A DNA stretch of 64,000 nt from Paenibacillus sp. MSJ-34 (GTDB lineage Bacteria > Bacillota > Bacilli > Paenibacillales > Paenibacillaceae): positions 1 to 64,000 of the forward strand of contig NZ_JAHLPR010000016.1 in assembly GCF_018918005.1 (NCBI RefSeq), read 5' to 3'. The translations under genes and the position numbers were made by a program. Below the pieces are notes generated by a model. That model made no database searches and was not told the DNA's origin. It worked only from the letters and a program-made list of their open reading frames with translations. This document shows, piece by piece, positions 38,841 to 48,157 of this stretch (positions within the stretch are counted from its first letter, which is position 1; each line of letters begins with the position of its first letter).

Positions 38841-39845
38841 GTGAAACGAAAACCGCAAGTGCTCGTCATCAGCAAATTGGAGCCGCCTGTCTATCAATCG
38901 ATAGCCGAAGTTTGCGACATCGTGTCGTTGCGGCGGGCCGCTCCCGATTTTGGGCAACAATTGGCGGCATGCCTGCCGCAAATCGAAGGCATCATCGGCT
39001 CGGGCTTTCCGGTTGACGCCGCCTTGCTGCGCGAAGCGCCCAATCTTCGCGTTGTCAGCAATATTAGCGTAGGATATGAAAATTTGAATATTGTAGATAT
39101 GACCGCGCATGGCGTTATGGCTACCAATACTCCCGATGTGCTCACGGAGACTACGGCGGATCTAATATTCGGTCTCATGCTTGCCGCCGCGCGCAGAATA
39201 CCGGAGCTGGACCGGTATGTGAAGGAAGGCAACTGGAACAAATCGATCGGCAAGGAACGGTTCGGACTGGACGTTTACGGGAAAACGCTCGGAATCATCG
39301 GAATGGGGCGGATCGGCGCGGCCGTCGCCAGAAGGGCGAAACTCGGATTTCGCATGCCGGTGCTCTATTATAACCGTTCGCGCAACGAAGCGGTCGAGGC
39401 GGAAATCGGCGCAGTTTATACTTCGATGCCCGAATTGCTCGGTCAATCGGACTTTGTTTGCCTTATGGCGCCTTACTCGCCGGAAGCGGGAGTCTTGATC
39501 GGCGAGAAGGAATTTGATCTGATGAAAAAAACGGCGGTATTCGTCAACGGTTCCCGAGGGAAAAACGTGGACGAGCATGCGCTCGTTCGCGCATTGGAAA
39601 GCGGGCGCATCGCTGCGGCCGGCCTGGACGTCTACGAAAAAGAGCCGCTCGGGCCTCCGCATCCGCTGCTCGAGATGGATCATGCCGTTACACTGCCCCA
39701 TATCGGTTCGGCTACCTACGACACACGATTGGAAATGCAAAAATTGGCTGCCCAAAACTTGCTCTGCGGCATTCAAGGGACGAAGCCGCCGAGTTTAATC
39801 AATGAAGATGTTTGGCTAAAACGCGCGCAAATGGGCAATTTATAA
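38841..39845 (+). CDS. D-2-hydroxyacid dehydrogenase
   Basis: NAD(P)-dependent enzyme of 334 aa in the D-isomer hydroxyacid dehydrogenase family (glyoxylate/hydroxypyruvate or 2-ketogluconate reductase type). The cofactor motif is GIIGMGRIGAAVARRAKLGF. Catalytic residues are visible as Arg in VNGSRG, Glu in YEKEP and His in LPHIGSAT. GTG 38841 is preceded by TTAGGAGTG. It stands between two terminators' worth of unrelated genes, so the physiological substrate is uncertain. Confidence 0.88.
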   Translation: MKRKPQVLVISKLEPPVYQSIAEVCDIVSLRRAAPDFGQQLAACLPQIEGIIGSGFPVDAALLREAPNLRVVSNISVGYENLNIVDMTAHGVMATNTPDVLTETTADLIFGLMLAAARRIPELDRYVKEGNWNKSIGKERFGLDVYGKTLGIIGMGRIGAAVARRAKLGFRMPVLYYNRSRNEAVEAEIGAVYTSMPELLGQSDFVCLMAPYSPEAGVLIGEKEFDLMKKTAVFVNGSRGKNVDEHALVRALESGRIAAAGLDVYEKEPLGPPHPLLEMDHAVTLPHIGSATYDTRLEMQKLAAQNLLCGIQGTKPPSLINEDVWLKRAQMGNL

Positions 39846-39875
39846 TTGATTACGATTACGGGAGGAATGACAACG

Positions 39876-40109
39876 TTGCAAACTCAGCAGTCCGGGCAAA
39901 ATCAGCCCCAAATGACGCCCAATCGAAACCAATTGTCGGAGAAGGAATTGCTTTATTTGAAAGACTTCTTATCTTGGGAGCTGCTCGCGATGAAAAAATG
40001 CAATGACAATGCAAATCGCTGCACCGATCCGCAAATGAAGACGCTCATGATGCAAGCCGGCCAGAAGCATCAGCAGCATTACGACACGCTGCTCGCGCAT
40101 TTACAATAA
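39876..40109 (+). CDS. Small CotF-like spore coat protein
   Basis: Protein of about 77 aa beginning QTQQSGQNQPQMTPNR after the start, then a helical part with LSEKELLYLKDFLSWELLA and a second helix ending HQQHYDTLLAHLQ. This is the short ferritin-like helical pattern of CotF-domain coat proteins. TTG 39876 is favoured by GGGAGG ten bases upstream; ATG 39867 would be only one base from that site. It is followed 21 bases later by a second CotF-like gene. Confidence 0.65.
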   Translation: MQTQQSGQNQPQMTPNRNQLSEKELLYLKDFLSWELLAMKKCNDNANRCTDPQMKTLMMQAGQKHQQHYDTLLAHLQ

Positions 40110-40130
40110 GAAGACAAAGGAGAGACTCAA

Positions 40131-40463
40131 ATGGCGACGCAAATTGCAATGCCCCAATCCGGCCAACTTCCGCAAGTAAAAGGCCCGGAAATGAATGACC
40201 GCGATTTGATCAACGATTTGTTGGCACAGGAAAAATATTTATGTTCGGGCTATAGCGTAGGGTTGAATGAAATGCAGAATCCGAAGCTGCATGAAGCGGT
40301 GCAAGGAATATTGAACGATACGCATACATGTCAATTCCAGTTGTTCGACATGATGTTTCAAAAAGGCTGGTACAAAATGAAAGCCGCCGATCAACAGGAA
40401 ATTGCCCAGGCGCATAAGCAGTTCACCGATTATAAAACCCAATTTCCGACGTTTACGCCATAA
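40131..40463 (+). CDS. CotF-family spore coat protein
   Basis: Protein of 110 aa with the coat-F helical domain: MNDRDLINDLLAQEKYLCSG, then a helix with VQGILNDTHTCQFQLFDMM, then KGWYKMKAADQQEI. This W-Y-x-x-x-A ending is typical of the family. These proteins are assembled into the spore coat during sporulation. ATG 40131 has an AAAGGAGAG site. It forms an operon with the preceding small coat gene and is closed by the terminator at 40469-40514. Confidence 0.85.
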   Translation: MATQIAMPQSGQLPQVKGPEMNDRDLINDLLAQEKYLCSGYSVGLNEMQNPKLHEAVQGILNDTHTCQFQLFDMMFQKGWYKMKAADQQEIAQAHKQFTDYKTQFPTFTP

Positions 40464-40468
40464 CGGAC

Positions 40469-40516
40469 AAACCGCGCAGGCAGCCGCGATCGATGCGGCA
40501 AGCTTGCGCGGTTTTA
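40469..40516 (+). terminator. Terminator of the CotF-like pair
   Basis: AAACCGCGCA at 40469-40478 pairs with TGCGCGGTTT at 40505-40514, with an inner GCCGC/GCGGC pairing, followed by TTTTATA. It also lies in front of the convergent helD stop and may act in both directions. Confidence 0.85.
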
Positions 40517-40531
40517 TATTGCCGGATTCGT

Positions 40532-42688
40532 TTAACCGGCAAAGCCGGGATCGATAAAAGGCGTCAACTGTCCGTCGTATACGATCCGCAATTCGTGAAG
40601 CGCGCGGGTGCAGCCGACGTACAGCAATTTGGCGTCGATGGCCCCGTCCCGGTAACGATGCGCGTCGGCGTCCATCACGATGACGGCATCGAACTCCAGA
40701 CCTTTGGACAAATAGACGGGCAGGACGGATACGCCCCCGCGGTATTCGCTCTCGCTCCCGTCGATTAGATGTGCGTCTTGCCCCATCGTCTGCAGGAGGG
40801 CGTAAAGCTCCTTCGCTTCCTGCAGCGTCCTCGTCAGCAGCGCTGCCGTATTGTATTGTTCCCGGCGAAATTGTTCGAGCGCATCCCTGATCAGTTCCGG
40901 CCTCCGTTCGGCGCCGGCGCGAATGAGCTGCACTTGCCGCCCGCTCCGGAATACCGGAACGGCGAGCAGGTCGGTTCCGACTCCGCGCGATAATATCGTA
41001 TTGGCAAATTCGATAATCTCCATCGTCGAGCGATAGCTTCGGGTCAAGGAGAAGTAGGCGGTCTCGCTTTCTTGAAACAGGGACTGCATCTCGCTCCAAT
41101 GATGGATGCCCTGATAGGCATGAATGCCTTGCGACAAATCTCCTAATATCGTAAAGGAGTGATTGCGCACGAAACGATCCAATACGGCGATTTGAAAAGG
41201 AGAGAAGTCTTGAGCCTCGTCGATGACGATATGATCGAATTGCGCATCGCCGGAAATGCCGTGTAACTCGACATGAATATATAACAGCGCCGCCAAATCT
41301 TCCGTCTGAATCCGTTTATTCCGCAGCGCTTTGCCGGTCTCTTCCCAAACGGCCGCGGGAATGAGCCCCGACCTTTCCTCCGGCCAATCGCCGCTCCGTT
41401 TATGATCCGTAAAAATGGCCTTATAAAAAGAAAAAGCGTCGAGCTCGGGCCATTTTTTCGCATATGCCTTGATGCGCTGCGCCGACTTTTTCTTCTTTTC
41501 CTTCAGCTCCGCTTTCGATTGTTCGTTTTTGAGCTCCATTTCCGTCCAACGCGCGATTCTCGCCATGACGCGTTCTTTGCGTTTGGCGAGCGCGTAATGC
41601 TTATACTCCGTATGGAACCATTCCCGGATCGTCGCATAGGGCAATACGGCTCCGTCCCAAGGGGAATAGTCGGCCTCCGGAACGGCGCGCTCCTCGGCGC
41701 AGGCCAAGCATCGATCGATCAACGTACGGAAACGAATCGAGCCTTTGTAGCGGCCGGATACCGAATCGTTCAATTCGGGACGGCGGTCCGGAGATCCGAA
41801 CCAATAGGCATGCCGTTCCGCCGGATCCGCGAGCGACGCGTCCGGTTCGAGCAATTCCATCGCCCAATCCGCAAACGTCCGCTGTTGAATATTGCCGACG
41901 CCCAGTTCGGGCAGTACGTCGGAAATATAGTCGAGGAACATATCGTTCGGTGCGAAAATGATCATTTTCTCCGCCCGAACCTGTTCCTGGTATTGATACA
42001 ACAAGTAGGCGAGCCGATGCAGCGCGACCGTCGTCTTGCCGCTTCCCGCCACCCCTTGAATCATTAAAGCCGTATTCTTGGCGGCGCGAATGATCGAATC
42101 CTGTTCCGCTTGAATGGTAGAGACGATATCCCGCAGCCGGTTATCCTTATTTTCGCCCAACCGGTACAACAGAAATTCGTCCGATACGGCGGGTTGATCG
42201 CTTTCCCGGTTATAGGTGTCTACAACCCGCTGCAAGACCCGTTCGCGAATGACCAGGTTTCGCTTTAAAGAGACGAGCCCTTCGATGATGCCTTCCGGTG
42301 CCTGATAGGCGGCGGGACCGTCGCCTCCCGTAAACGAGTAGAACAGGCTGGCGATCGGCGCGCGCCAATCGATGACGAGCGGGTTGCCGCTCTCGTCCTC
42401 CTCTTCGTTCCCGCTCCGGTTGACGCCGATTTTGCCGATATAGAGCGGTGCGGTCCGATTCTGGTCCGAAGCCTGGAAATCGATGCGGCCGAAATAAGGT
42501 TCGTTGTACGCTTTGGCAAGCCGGTTCCGCCGCATTTCCCGGTTCTCTTCCAGCATTTGTTCCGTAAAATCGGGTCCGGCATAAACGGGGATATTCCGCA
42601 ATCGTTGCAATTGGCGGTCGATTTCTTGCTTCGTTTCTTCAAGTCGATGCAACTCTTCTTGATAGGCACTTTGAAACGTGTCGTTCAC
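40532..42688 (-). CDS. helD: HelD-like RNA polymerase-associated helicase
   Basis: Superfamily-1 motor protein of 718 aa. A coiled-coil N-terminus (EELHRLEETKQEIDRQLQRL) is followed by PLVIDWRAPIASLFY, the Walker A motif GVAGSGKTT, DEAQDFSPFQIAVL and a C-terminal motor with LSKGLEFDAVIVMDA. This layout matches HelD, which enters stalled RNA polymerase, removes nucleic acid and recycles the enzyme, and in some species protects against rifamycins. The start is GTG 42688 with TTAGGAGGTAACTGAAA upstream. It is monocistronic. Confidence 0.88.
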   Translation of the reverse strand: MNDTFQSAYQEELHRLEETKQEIDRQLQRLRNIPVYAGPDFTEQMLEENREMRRNRLAKAYNEPYFGRIDFQASDQNRTAPLYIGKIGVNRSGNEEEDESGNPLVIDWRAPIASLFYSFTGGDGPAAYQAPEGIIEGLVSLKRNLVIRERVLQRVVDTYNRESDQPAVSDEFLLYRLGENKDNRLRDIVSTIQAEQDSIIRAAKNTALMIQGVAGSGKTTVALHRLAYLLYQYQEQVRAEKMIIFAPNDMFLDYISDVLPELGVGNIQQRTFADWAMELLEPDASLADPAERHAYWFGSPDRRPELNDSVSGRYKGSIRFRTLIDRCLACAEERAVPEADYSPWDGAVLPYATIREWFHTEYKHYALAKRKERVMARIARWTEMELKNEQSKAELKEKKKKSAQRIKAYAKKWPELDAFSFYKAIFTDHKRSGDWPEERSGLIPAAVWEETGKALRNKRIQTEDLAALLYIHVELHGISGDAQFDHIVIDEAQDFSPFQIAVLDRFVRNHSFTILGDLSQGIHAYQGIHHWSEMQSLFQESETAYFSLTRSYRSTMEIIEFANTILSRGVGTDLLAVPVFRSGRQVQLIRAGAERRPELIRDALEQFRREQYNTAALLTRTLQEAKELYALLQTMGQDAHLIDGSESEYRGGVSVLPVYLSKGLEFDAVIVMDADAHRYRDGAIDAKLLYVGCTRALHELRIVYDGQLTPFIDPGFAG

Positions 42689-42833
42689 TTTCAGTTACCT
42701 CCTAAGAATTTTTCCTCTTTGTCTGAAAAGAGTAAATAATATATCATATCTGCCAATGAAAAGCAATGAATTCCGATAGAGACGCATAATTTTTCAAAAA
42801 AATGGGACGATATGGTGGAAGGAAGGTGGAGCT

Positions 42834-43508
42834 ATGTGCAGAAGATTTTCGTTGACGGCCGATTTGGAGGAAATACAACAATATTTTCAAATCGATAAAG
42901 TGATGGTTCATTATAAAAACAGGTATAATATCGCTCCGACGCAGGAAGTGTCCGTTGTGTTGTCAGAACGGGGAGAACGCTGTTTGGATTCGTATCGTTG
43001 GGGCTTTTTCCCTTTTTGGGGCCGGGATGCGATCAACGCCGACTTTCGCTCGGTCGAGGAAAATCCGGCCTACCGCAAGATGGTGGACCGGCAGCGCTGC
43101 GTCATTCCTTGCAGCGGGATGTATTACTGGAAGGAAGTGGGCAGGAAACGTTATCCGGTACGGGTCGTTATGCGCAGCGGCAACGTATTCGGCATTGCAG
43201 GATTTTACGAAGTATGGAGAGATACGCGCAAAGAGGAATTTCGCACATTCACGATTTTGACGACGGATCCGAACCCGCTCATTCGGGAATTCGACCGGAG
43301 AATGCCGGTCATCTTGGAACGGGACGCCATGGAGGAATGGCTCGACACCGGAATCACGGACAAACGGCATTTGCATTCTTTGATGAAATCGTACGACGCT
43401 TCTCAAATGCTTGCTTATCCGGTCTCGCCCATCGTCAGCAACGAATGGCAGGATAATTCCGAATGCGTGGAGAAGATGGACGTTAACCTGGCTTGGGTGA
43501 AAGAGTGA
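42834..43508 (+). CDS. SRAP (YedK/HMCES)-family protein, divergent active site
   Basis: Protein of 224 aa of the SRAP family, which cross-links to abasic sites in single-stranded DNA through the N-terminal Cys2. Cys2 is present (MCRRF), as are YNIAPTQ, the INA Asn69 and RMPVIL. However, the usual G-F-Y-E-W is GMYYW, so the catalytic Glu is Tyr98. The usual I-H-D-R-M-P-V is E-F-D-R-R-M-P-V, so the catalytic His is Asp154. The region after Asn69 also has a two-residue insertion. It may still bind damaged DNA but with altered chemistry. ATG 42834 has a GGAAGGTGG site, and a terminator follows. Confidence 0.85.
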   Translation: MCRRFSLTADLEEIQQYFQIDKVMVHYKNRYNIAPTQEVSVVLSERGERCLDSYRWGFFPFWGRDAINADFRSVEENPAYRKMVDRQRCVIPCSGMYYWKEVGRKRYPVRVVMRSGNVFGIAGFYEVWRDTRKEEFRTFTILTTDPNPLIREFDRRMPVILERDAMEEWLDTGITDKRHLHSLMKSYDASQMLAYPVSPIVSNEWQDNSECVEKMDVNLAWVKE

Positions 43509-43519
43509 AGAGACGGATC

Positions 43520-43550
43520 GGAGGGATGCGGATGCGCAGATCCCTCCTTT
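43520..43550 (+). terminator. Terminator of the SRAP gene
   Basis: GGAGGGAT at 43520-43527 pairs with ATCCCTCC at 43540-43547 and is followed by TTTATAT. Confidence 0.75.
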
Positions 43551-43564
43551 ATATGCAAGGGAGA

Positions 43565-43762
43565 TTATCGGTTTGGCGAGCGCAATTGTTGCGGCTTGGC
43601 AGCCGGTAATCTCTTTTTTTGCGTCTGCCGGCGAATCTTCGGGAGGCTCGCCATTACGCGAAACCATCCGGAACGATCCAGACGATCGATCTCATGACGC
43701 TCGAACTCGGCGTTTTTTTCTATAAAGTAAGGATGTTGCAGCATGACGTTTCTCACCACCAT
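43565..43762 (-). CDS. Small basic hypothetical protein, 65 aa
   Basis: Minus-strand frame convergent with the SRAP gene, beginning MVVRNVMLQHPYFIEK and ending in a Lys/Arg/Gln-rich tail. AAGGAAATG precedes the start. A conserved-looking core (FERHEIDRLDRSGWFRVMA) makes a real gene plausible, but no family is recognised and it could be a shadow. Confidence 0.45.
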   Translation of the reverse strand: MVVRNVMLQHPYFIEKNAEFERHEIDRLDRSGWFRVMASLPKIRRQTQKKRLPAAKPQQLRSPNR

Positions 43763-43862
43763 TTTTTCATTTCCTTTTTGTTACATTCAATGTATCATGA
43801 TAAAAGTGGCATAAAAATGGTATAGTTAGTGTATATATTTCCCCTTTTAGGTGGTGAGGCCA

Positions 43863-45701
43863 ATGCAATTATTGATTCAATATCATCAATTATACGTCAA
43901 CCTGTCTTCCGACAGCGTGAAAGAAGAAATTCCGGTTACGCTGGAACAATTGGCGAACGTGCTTTATTGTTCTTTGCGCAACGTACGTTTCATATTGAAG
44001 AAAATGGAGCATGCCGGTTGGATTTGCTGGACGGCGGGAAGAGGCAGAGGAAACCGTTCGCAGCTTACGCTGCTGGTGTCGGCAGACGAGTTGATCGTTC
44101 GGGAAATGAAATCGCTGCTAGCGCGCGGCAATATTAAAGCGGCAATGGAATTGATTCGGCTGCCGGATGTCGGCGAAGCGGCCAAAGCGTATTTTGCCGG
44201 TTGGATGACGGATCATTTCGGATACGAAGAACTGCATGAGGACGGCAAGAAGCTCGATATTTTGCGTTTTCCCGTTCCCCGCAAAATCACAACCCTCAAT
44301 CCGGTAGAGGTGCAATATGCGATCGATCAGTCGTTAGTCAATCATATTTTCGATACGCTCGTCCGCTATGATCCGCAGAAACGCACGGTACTGCCGCATA
44401 TTGCTTATCATTGGGAGGTCAATGAGGAACGAACCTTGTGGACGTTATATTTGCGCAAAGGGATTCGGTTTCATTCCGGGAAAGAGCTGCAGGCAAGAGA
44501 CGTGGCTTATTCCTTGTCCCGCAGCAAACATAGATTTGATTTGCCGAGCAGTTGGCTGTTCAACCTCATATGCGAGCTGCGAATCTTCGATCCGTATGCG
44601 CTGCAAATCCAATTACGCTCGCCCAATTATTTGTTTTTGCGATTTCTGGCTTCATCGGAAATGGCAATCGTACCGGAAGCGGAGCGCGGCGGCGAAGAGG
44701 CGGGAACATGGAAACCGATCGGGACCGGCCCGTACCGGGTGAAGCATTACGATGAATACAACTGCGTTCTGGAGGCGTTTCCGGATTATTTCCTCGGCCG
44801 CTCCCAATTGGATCGGATCGACATTTGGGCCGTCCCGGAGGAAATCTCGATCTCGGAACAGACAAAGAAGGAAATGCATCTGCTCGTTAGCCATGGCAAC
44901 CGCAACATTATTCCGCCTTCCGCGGATTGGAAGGCCGAATCGCGGCTGGAAACCGGCTGCAATCTATTGACTTTCAATATGAAAAAGCCGGGGCCGCATC
45001 AGCATCCTTGCTTCCGCCAAGCGGTTCATCATGCCATCGACCGGGATGGAATGGCGGCCTATATCGGCGGCGAACGTCCCGCTTTTCCGGCCCAAGGGTT
45101 TCTGGCACAGGCCGAGGAGGGGGGAGAAGATCCCGCATTCGATAGGGAGCTCGCGAAAGTGCTGCTGCGCAGCGCCGATTATAAGGGAGAAACGCTGCAG
45201 TTGCATTTGACGGCTTGGCATGAGCCGTCGGGACGTTGGCTGCAGCGGCAGTGCGCCGAAGCGGGCATTCAAATCGAAATCGTCGTGCTGCCGGTAGCGG
45301 AAATGTTCCGCTCCGACCGGTTGCGGGAGGCCGATCTTTCGTTGTTCGGCATCGTCGCCTGGGAAGATATCGACCTTTCGTTTTTGGATATGTATCAGTC
45401 TCCTTCTTCGATTAGAGCTCACTTGTCCGAGCCTTTAATGCGGAAGTTGGACCGCCTCGCCGACAAAATATTGCAAGAACCGGAACATAGCGGACGCGTT
45501 CGCAACATTCAAAGAATCGAATCGCTGATCCGGGATAGCCATGAAGTGCTGTTCCTATTGCATCGCACGCAGCAAATCATGTTCAATCCGATGATGCGCG
45601 GCGTAAGATTAAACCCGAACGGCTGGATCGATTTCACCAAAGTTTGGTTTCAACCGGGCATGAAGGAACCGTGGATCTATTATTCGGAAGAATCGCAATG
45701 A
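43863..45701 (+). CDS. SgrR-like regulator with solute-binding domain
   Basis: Cytoplasmic protein of 612 aa without signal peptide. The first 115 residues form a winged helix-turn-helix (VTLEQLANVLYCSLRNVRFI then KKMEHAGWICW). From about residue 130 comes a family-5 peptide/solute-binding domain (LNPVEVQYAIDQSLVNHIFD, RKGIRFHSGKELQARDVAYS). This is the SgrR architecture, in which a binding-protein fold senses a small intracellular ligand. ATG 43863 has AGGTGG upstream; GTG 43851 is possible. The next genes, a TVP38 protein and an exporter pair, lie within 40-base gaps and are the likely targets. Confidence 0.85.
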   Translation: MQLLIQYHQLYVNLSSDSVKEEIPVTLEQLANVLYCSLRNVRFILKKMEHAGWICWTAGRGRGNRSQLTLLVSADELIVREMKSLLARGNIKAAMELIRLPDVGEAAKAYFAGWMTDHFGYEELHEDGKKLDILRFPVPRKITTLNPVEVQYAIDQSLVNHIFDTLVRYDPQKRTVLPHIAYHWEVNEERTLWTLYLRKGIRFHSGKELQARDVAYSLSRSKHRFDLPSSWLFNLICELRIFDPYALQIQLRSPNYLFLRFLASSEMAIVPEAERGGEEAGTWKPIGTGPYRVKHYDEYNCVLEAFPDYFLGRSQLDRIDIWAVPEEISISEQTKKEMHLLVSHGNRNIIPPSADWKAESRLETGCNLLTFNMKKPGPHQHPCFRQAVHHAIDRDGMAAYIGGERPAFPAQGFLAQAEEGGEDPAFDRELAKVLLRSADYKGETLQLHLTAWHEPSGRWLQRQCAEAGIQIEIVVLPVAEMFRSDRLREADLSLFGIVAWEDIDLSFLDMYQSPSSIRAHLSEPLMRKLDRLADKILQEPEHSGRVRNIQRIESLIRDSHEVLFLLHRTQQIMFNPMMRGVRLNPNGWIDFTKVWFQPGMKEPWIYYSEESQ

Positions 45702-45738
45702 TCATCGTTATCGGCTCTATCATAAGGGGGCTTAGCCT

Positions 45739-46365
45739 ATGCTTATAGATATAGATTTCAAATCTGTCTTTACGGAACAAAATATTTTCATGTGGCTGGA
45801 GCAATACCGGTCCTACGGTCCGCTCCCGGGCATTCTGCTGACGTTTCTGAAATCGTTCGTGCCGCCGTTGCCGACGATCGTGCTGGTGGGGGCCAATGCC
45901 GCCGCTTATGGCCTTTGGCTCGGATTTCTCTATTCTTGGATCGGCATCGTCGCCGGCTGTCTTGCATCTTTTCTCATCATTCGGAAAATTGCGGGCCATC
46001 GCTTCATCGAACGCTGGTCCCGGAAGCCGAAAGTGCAAAAAAGTATGGTCTGGATTCGCCGCAATGCGTTCAGCTACGTGTTTGTGCTTAGCATTTTCCC
46101 GGTCGGTCCGTTTGTGCTTGTCAATGCCGCCGCGGCCGTGGCGAAGATGTCGGCGCGATCGTTTCTCGTCGCCATTGTGTTCGGGAAAGCGATTATGGTA
46201 TTTACCGTCTCGCTGATCGGACACGACATTTCGCAATTTATCCGCTATCCGGAAAAAATCGTTTACGTGCTGCTCTTTTTGTTCGTTTCCTGGTTTTTGT
46301 GCAAAAAGATAGAGAGCCGGTTGACGCGGCAAGAACTAGAGACTCGATCGGAAGCGCAAGGATAG
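45739..46365 (+). CDS. TVP38/TMEM64-family membrane protein
   Basis: Membrane protein of 208 aa with about five helices. The VTT/SNARE-associated pattern is visible: FVPPLPTIVLVGANAAAYGL near residue 43, GIVAGCLASFLIIRKIAG, and VLSIFPVGPFVLVNAAAAVA. This family includes lipid scramblases and DedA-related proteins. It lies between the SgrR-like gene and the exporter pair with 37-base gaps on both sides, so co-transcription is likely. The specific role is unknown. Confidence 0.8.
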   Translation: MLIDIDFKSVFTEQNIFMWLEQYRSYGPLPGILLTFLKSFVPPLPTIVLVGANAAAYGLWLGFLYSWIGIVAGCLASFLIIRKIAGHRFIERWSRKPKVQKSMVWIRRNAFSYVFVLSIFPVGPFVLVNAAAAVAKMSARSFLVAIVFGKAIMVFTVSLIGHDISQFIRYPEKIVYVLLFLFVSWFLCKKIESRLTRQELETRSEAQG

Positions 46366-46402
46366 AACGAGTATCATTCTATTTTGAGCAAAGGAGTTTT
46401 CT

Positions 46403-48157
46403 ATGGGAATTTTTCGAGATTTGATGTGGTTTTTCCGGATGGAGAAAAAAAGCTACGGGATCGGCGTCATTTTCCTCGTTCTCGTATCCGCCATCAATTT
46501 GCTTCCGCCGTATATCGTGGGCGTCATCGTCGACTCCATTCAAACGAAGTCGCTGACGCCCGAAATATTGTTGAAGTGGGCGTTGTTTATCTTTGCGATC
46601 GCTTGGCTCGCTTACTGGTTCCGCTACATTTGGCGGGTATTGATCTTCGGCTCCGCGCTGCGGCTCGGCAGGCTGCTGCGAAACCGGTTGTACGAACATT
46701 TTACGAAAATGTCGCCGCGGTTTTATCATAAACGGAGAATCGGCGACATGATGGCGCATTCCACAAACGATGTGCAGGCAGTGGAAACGACGGCGGGGGA
46801 AGGCATTTTGACGCTTGTCGACTCGATCACGATGGGCGGTCTCGTCGCCGTCATGATGGCGGTCATCGATTGGCGCCTGACGCTCATCGTCTTGTTGCCG
46901 ATGCCGTTTATGGCCTGGGCGACAAGCTATTTCGGCACGCTGCTGCATCGGCACTTTCATCATGCGCAGGCCGCGTTTTCCGATTTGAACGATAAAGTGC
47001 AAGAGAACGTCTCCGGGGTTCGCGTCATTAAAGCGTTCGGACAGGAGGAAGCGGAGAAACGATCGTTTGGCGACCTGTCGGCCGATGTCGTTCGCAAAAA
47101 TATTGCCGTCGCCAAGATCGACTCCTTGTTCGACCCGACCATCTCGCTGATCGTCGGCATCTCGTTTATGCTCGCTGTCGGGTTCGGCGCCGTGTTCGTC
47201 GTGCGCGGACAAATGTCGTTAGGGGAATTGACGACATTTACGATTTATTTGGGACAGTTGATTTGGCCGATGCTCGCCTTCGGATTGCTGTTCAACATCG
47301 TCGAGCGGGGACGCGCTTCCTATGACCGTATTTCTTCCTTGCTTGCGAAGAAGCCGGATATCGCCGATCGCGAAGGCGCGAGCGCGGAAGTTCCCGCCGG
47401 CGATGTCATCTACCATATTTCTTCTTATTCGTACCCGGAGCAACAAATCGCGGCGCTGCGGGATATCCGCTTCAGCTTGCCGGAAGGGCGGACGCTTGGC
47501 ATCGTTGGAAGAACGGGAAGCGGGAAGACGACGCTGCTTCGGTTGCTCTTGCGCGAATTCGACCTCGGCTCGGAGAACGGCGACATCATGATCGGCGGCA
47601 CATCGATATACGATGTCAAACTCGAGGCGCTGCGCGCCGCGATCGGCTATGTGCCGCAGGATCATTTTCTGTTCTCGGCCACGATTGCGGAGAATATCGC
47701 ATTCGGCAAACCTGACGCGAGCCTGGAGGAAATTCAGGCTGCCGCGCGCGCGGCTTGCATTCATGACGATATTGTTCAGTTTCCGGACGGCTACGGCACG
47801 ATGGTCGGCGAACGCGGCGTAACGTTGTCGGGCGGGCAGAAGCAGCGGATTTCAATCGCCAGGGCGTTTCTGGCGAATCCGCATATTCTGATGCTTGACG
47901 ATGCGCTCTCCGCGGTCGACGCGAAGACGGAAAGCGGCATTCTGCAAGAGCTGGAGCAAAATCGGCGCAATAAAACGACTCTGATCTCGGCTCACCGGTT
48001 AAGCGCAATCGAGCACGCCGATTTGATCGTCGTGCTGGAGCGGGGCGAAATCGCCGAAAGAGGCACGCACGCGCAATTAATGGAAGCGCGAGGCAAATAT
48101 TACGACATGTATATGAGACAGCAATTGGAATCCAGCGTAGCGGAAGGGGGGGCGTGA
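46403..48157 (+). CDS. ABC exporter half-transporter with degenerate Walker B
   Basis: Half-transporter of 584 aa, exporter fold plus ATPase. Walker A is GRTGSGKTT, the signature LSGGQKQRIS, and Walker B LMLDDALSAVD, with Asp replacing the catalytic Glu. It therefore supplies the degenerate ATP site of a heterodimer. The sequence resembles YheI/BmrC-type subunits. Its stop overlaps the GTG start of the next subunit by four bases. Upstream SgrR-like and TVP38 genes suggest ligand-controlled export; the substrate is unknown. Confidence 0.9.
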   Translation: MGIFRDLMWFFRMEKKSYGIGVIFLVLVSAINLLPPYIVGVIVDSIQTKSLTPEILLKWALFIFAIAWLAYWFRYIWRVLIFGSALRLGRLLRNRLYEHFTKMSPRFYHKRRIGDMMAHSTNDVQAVETTAGEGILTLVDSITMGGLVAVMMAVIDWRLTLIVLLPMPFMAWATSYFGTLLHRHFHHAQAAFSDLNDKVQENVSGVRVIKAFGQEEAEKRSFGDLSADVVRKNIAVAKIDSLFDPTISLIVGISFMLAVGFGAVFVVRGQMSLGELTTFTIYLGQLIWPMLAFGLLFNIVERGRASYDRISSLLAKKPDIADREGASAEVPAGDVIYHISSYSYPEQQIAALRDIRFSLPEGRTLGIVGRTGSGKTTLLRLLLREFDLGSENGDIMIGGTSIYDVKLEALRAAIGYVPQDHFLFSATIAENIAFGKPDASLEEIQAAARAACIHDDIVQFPDGYGTMVGERGVTLSGGQKQRISIARAFLANPHILMLDDALSAVDAKTESGILQELEQNRRNKTTLISAHRLSAIEHADLIVVLERGEIAERGTHAQLMEARGKYYDMYMRQQLESSVAEGGA

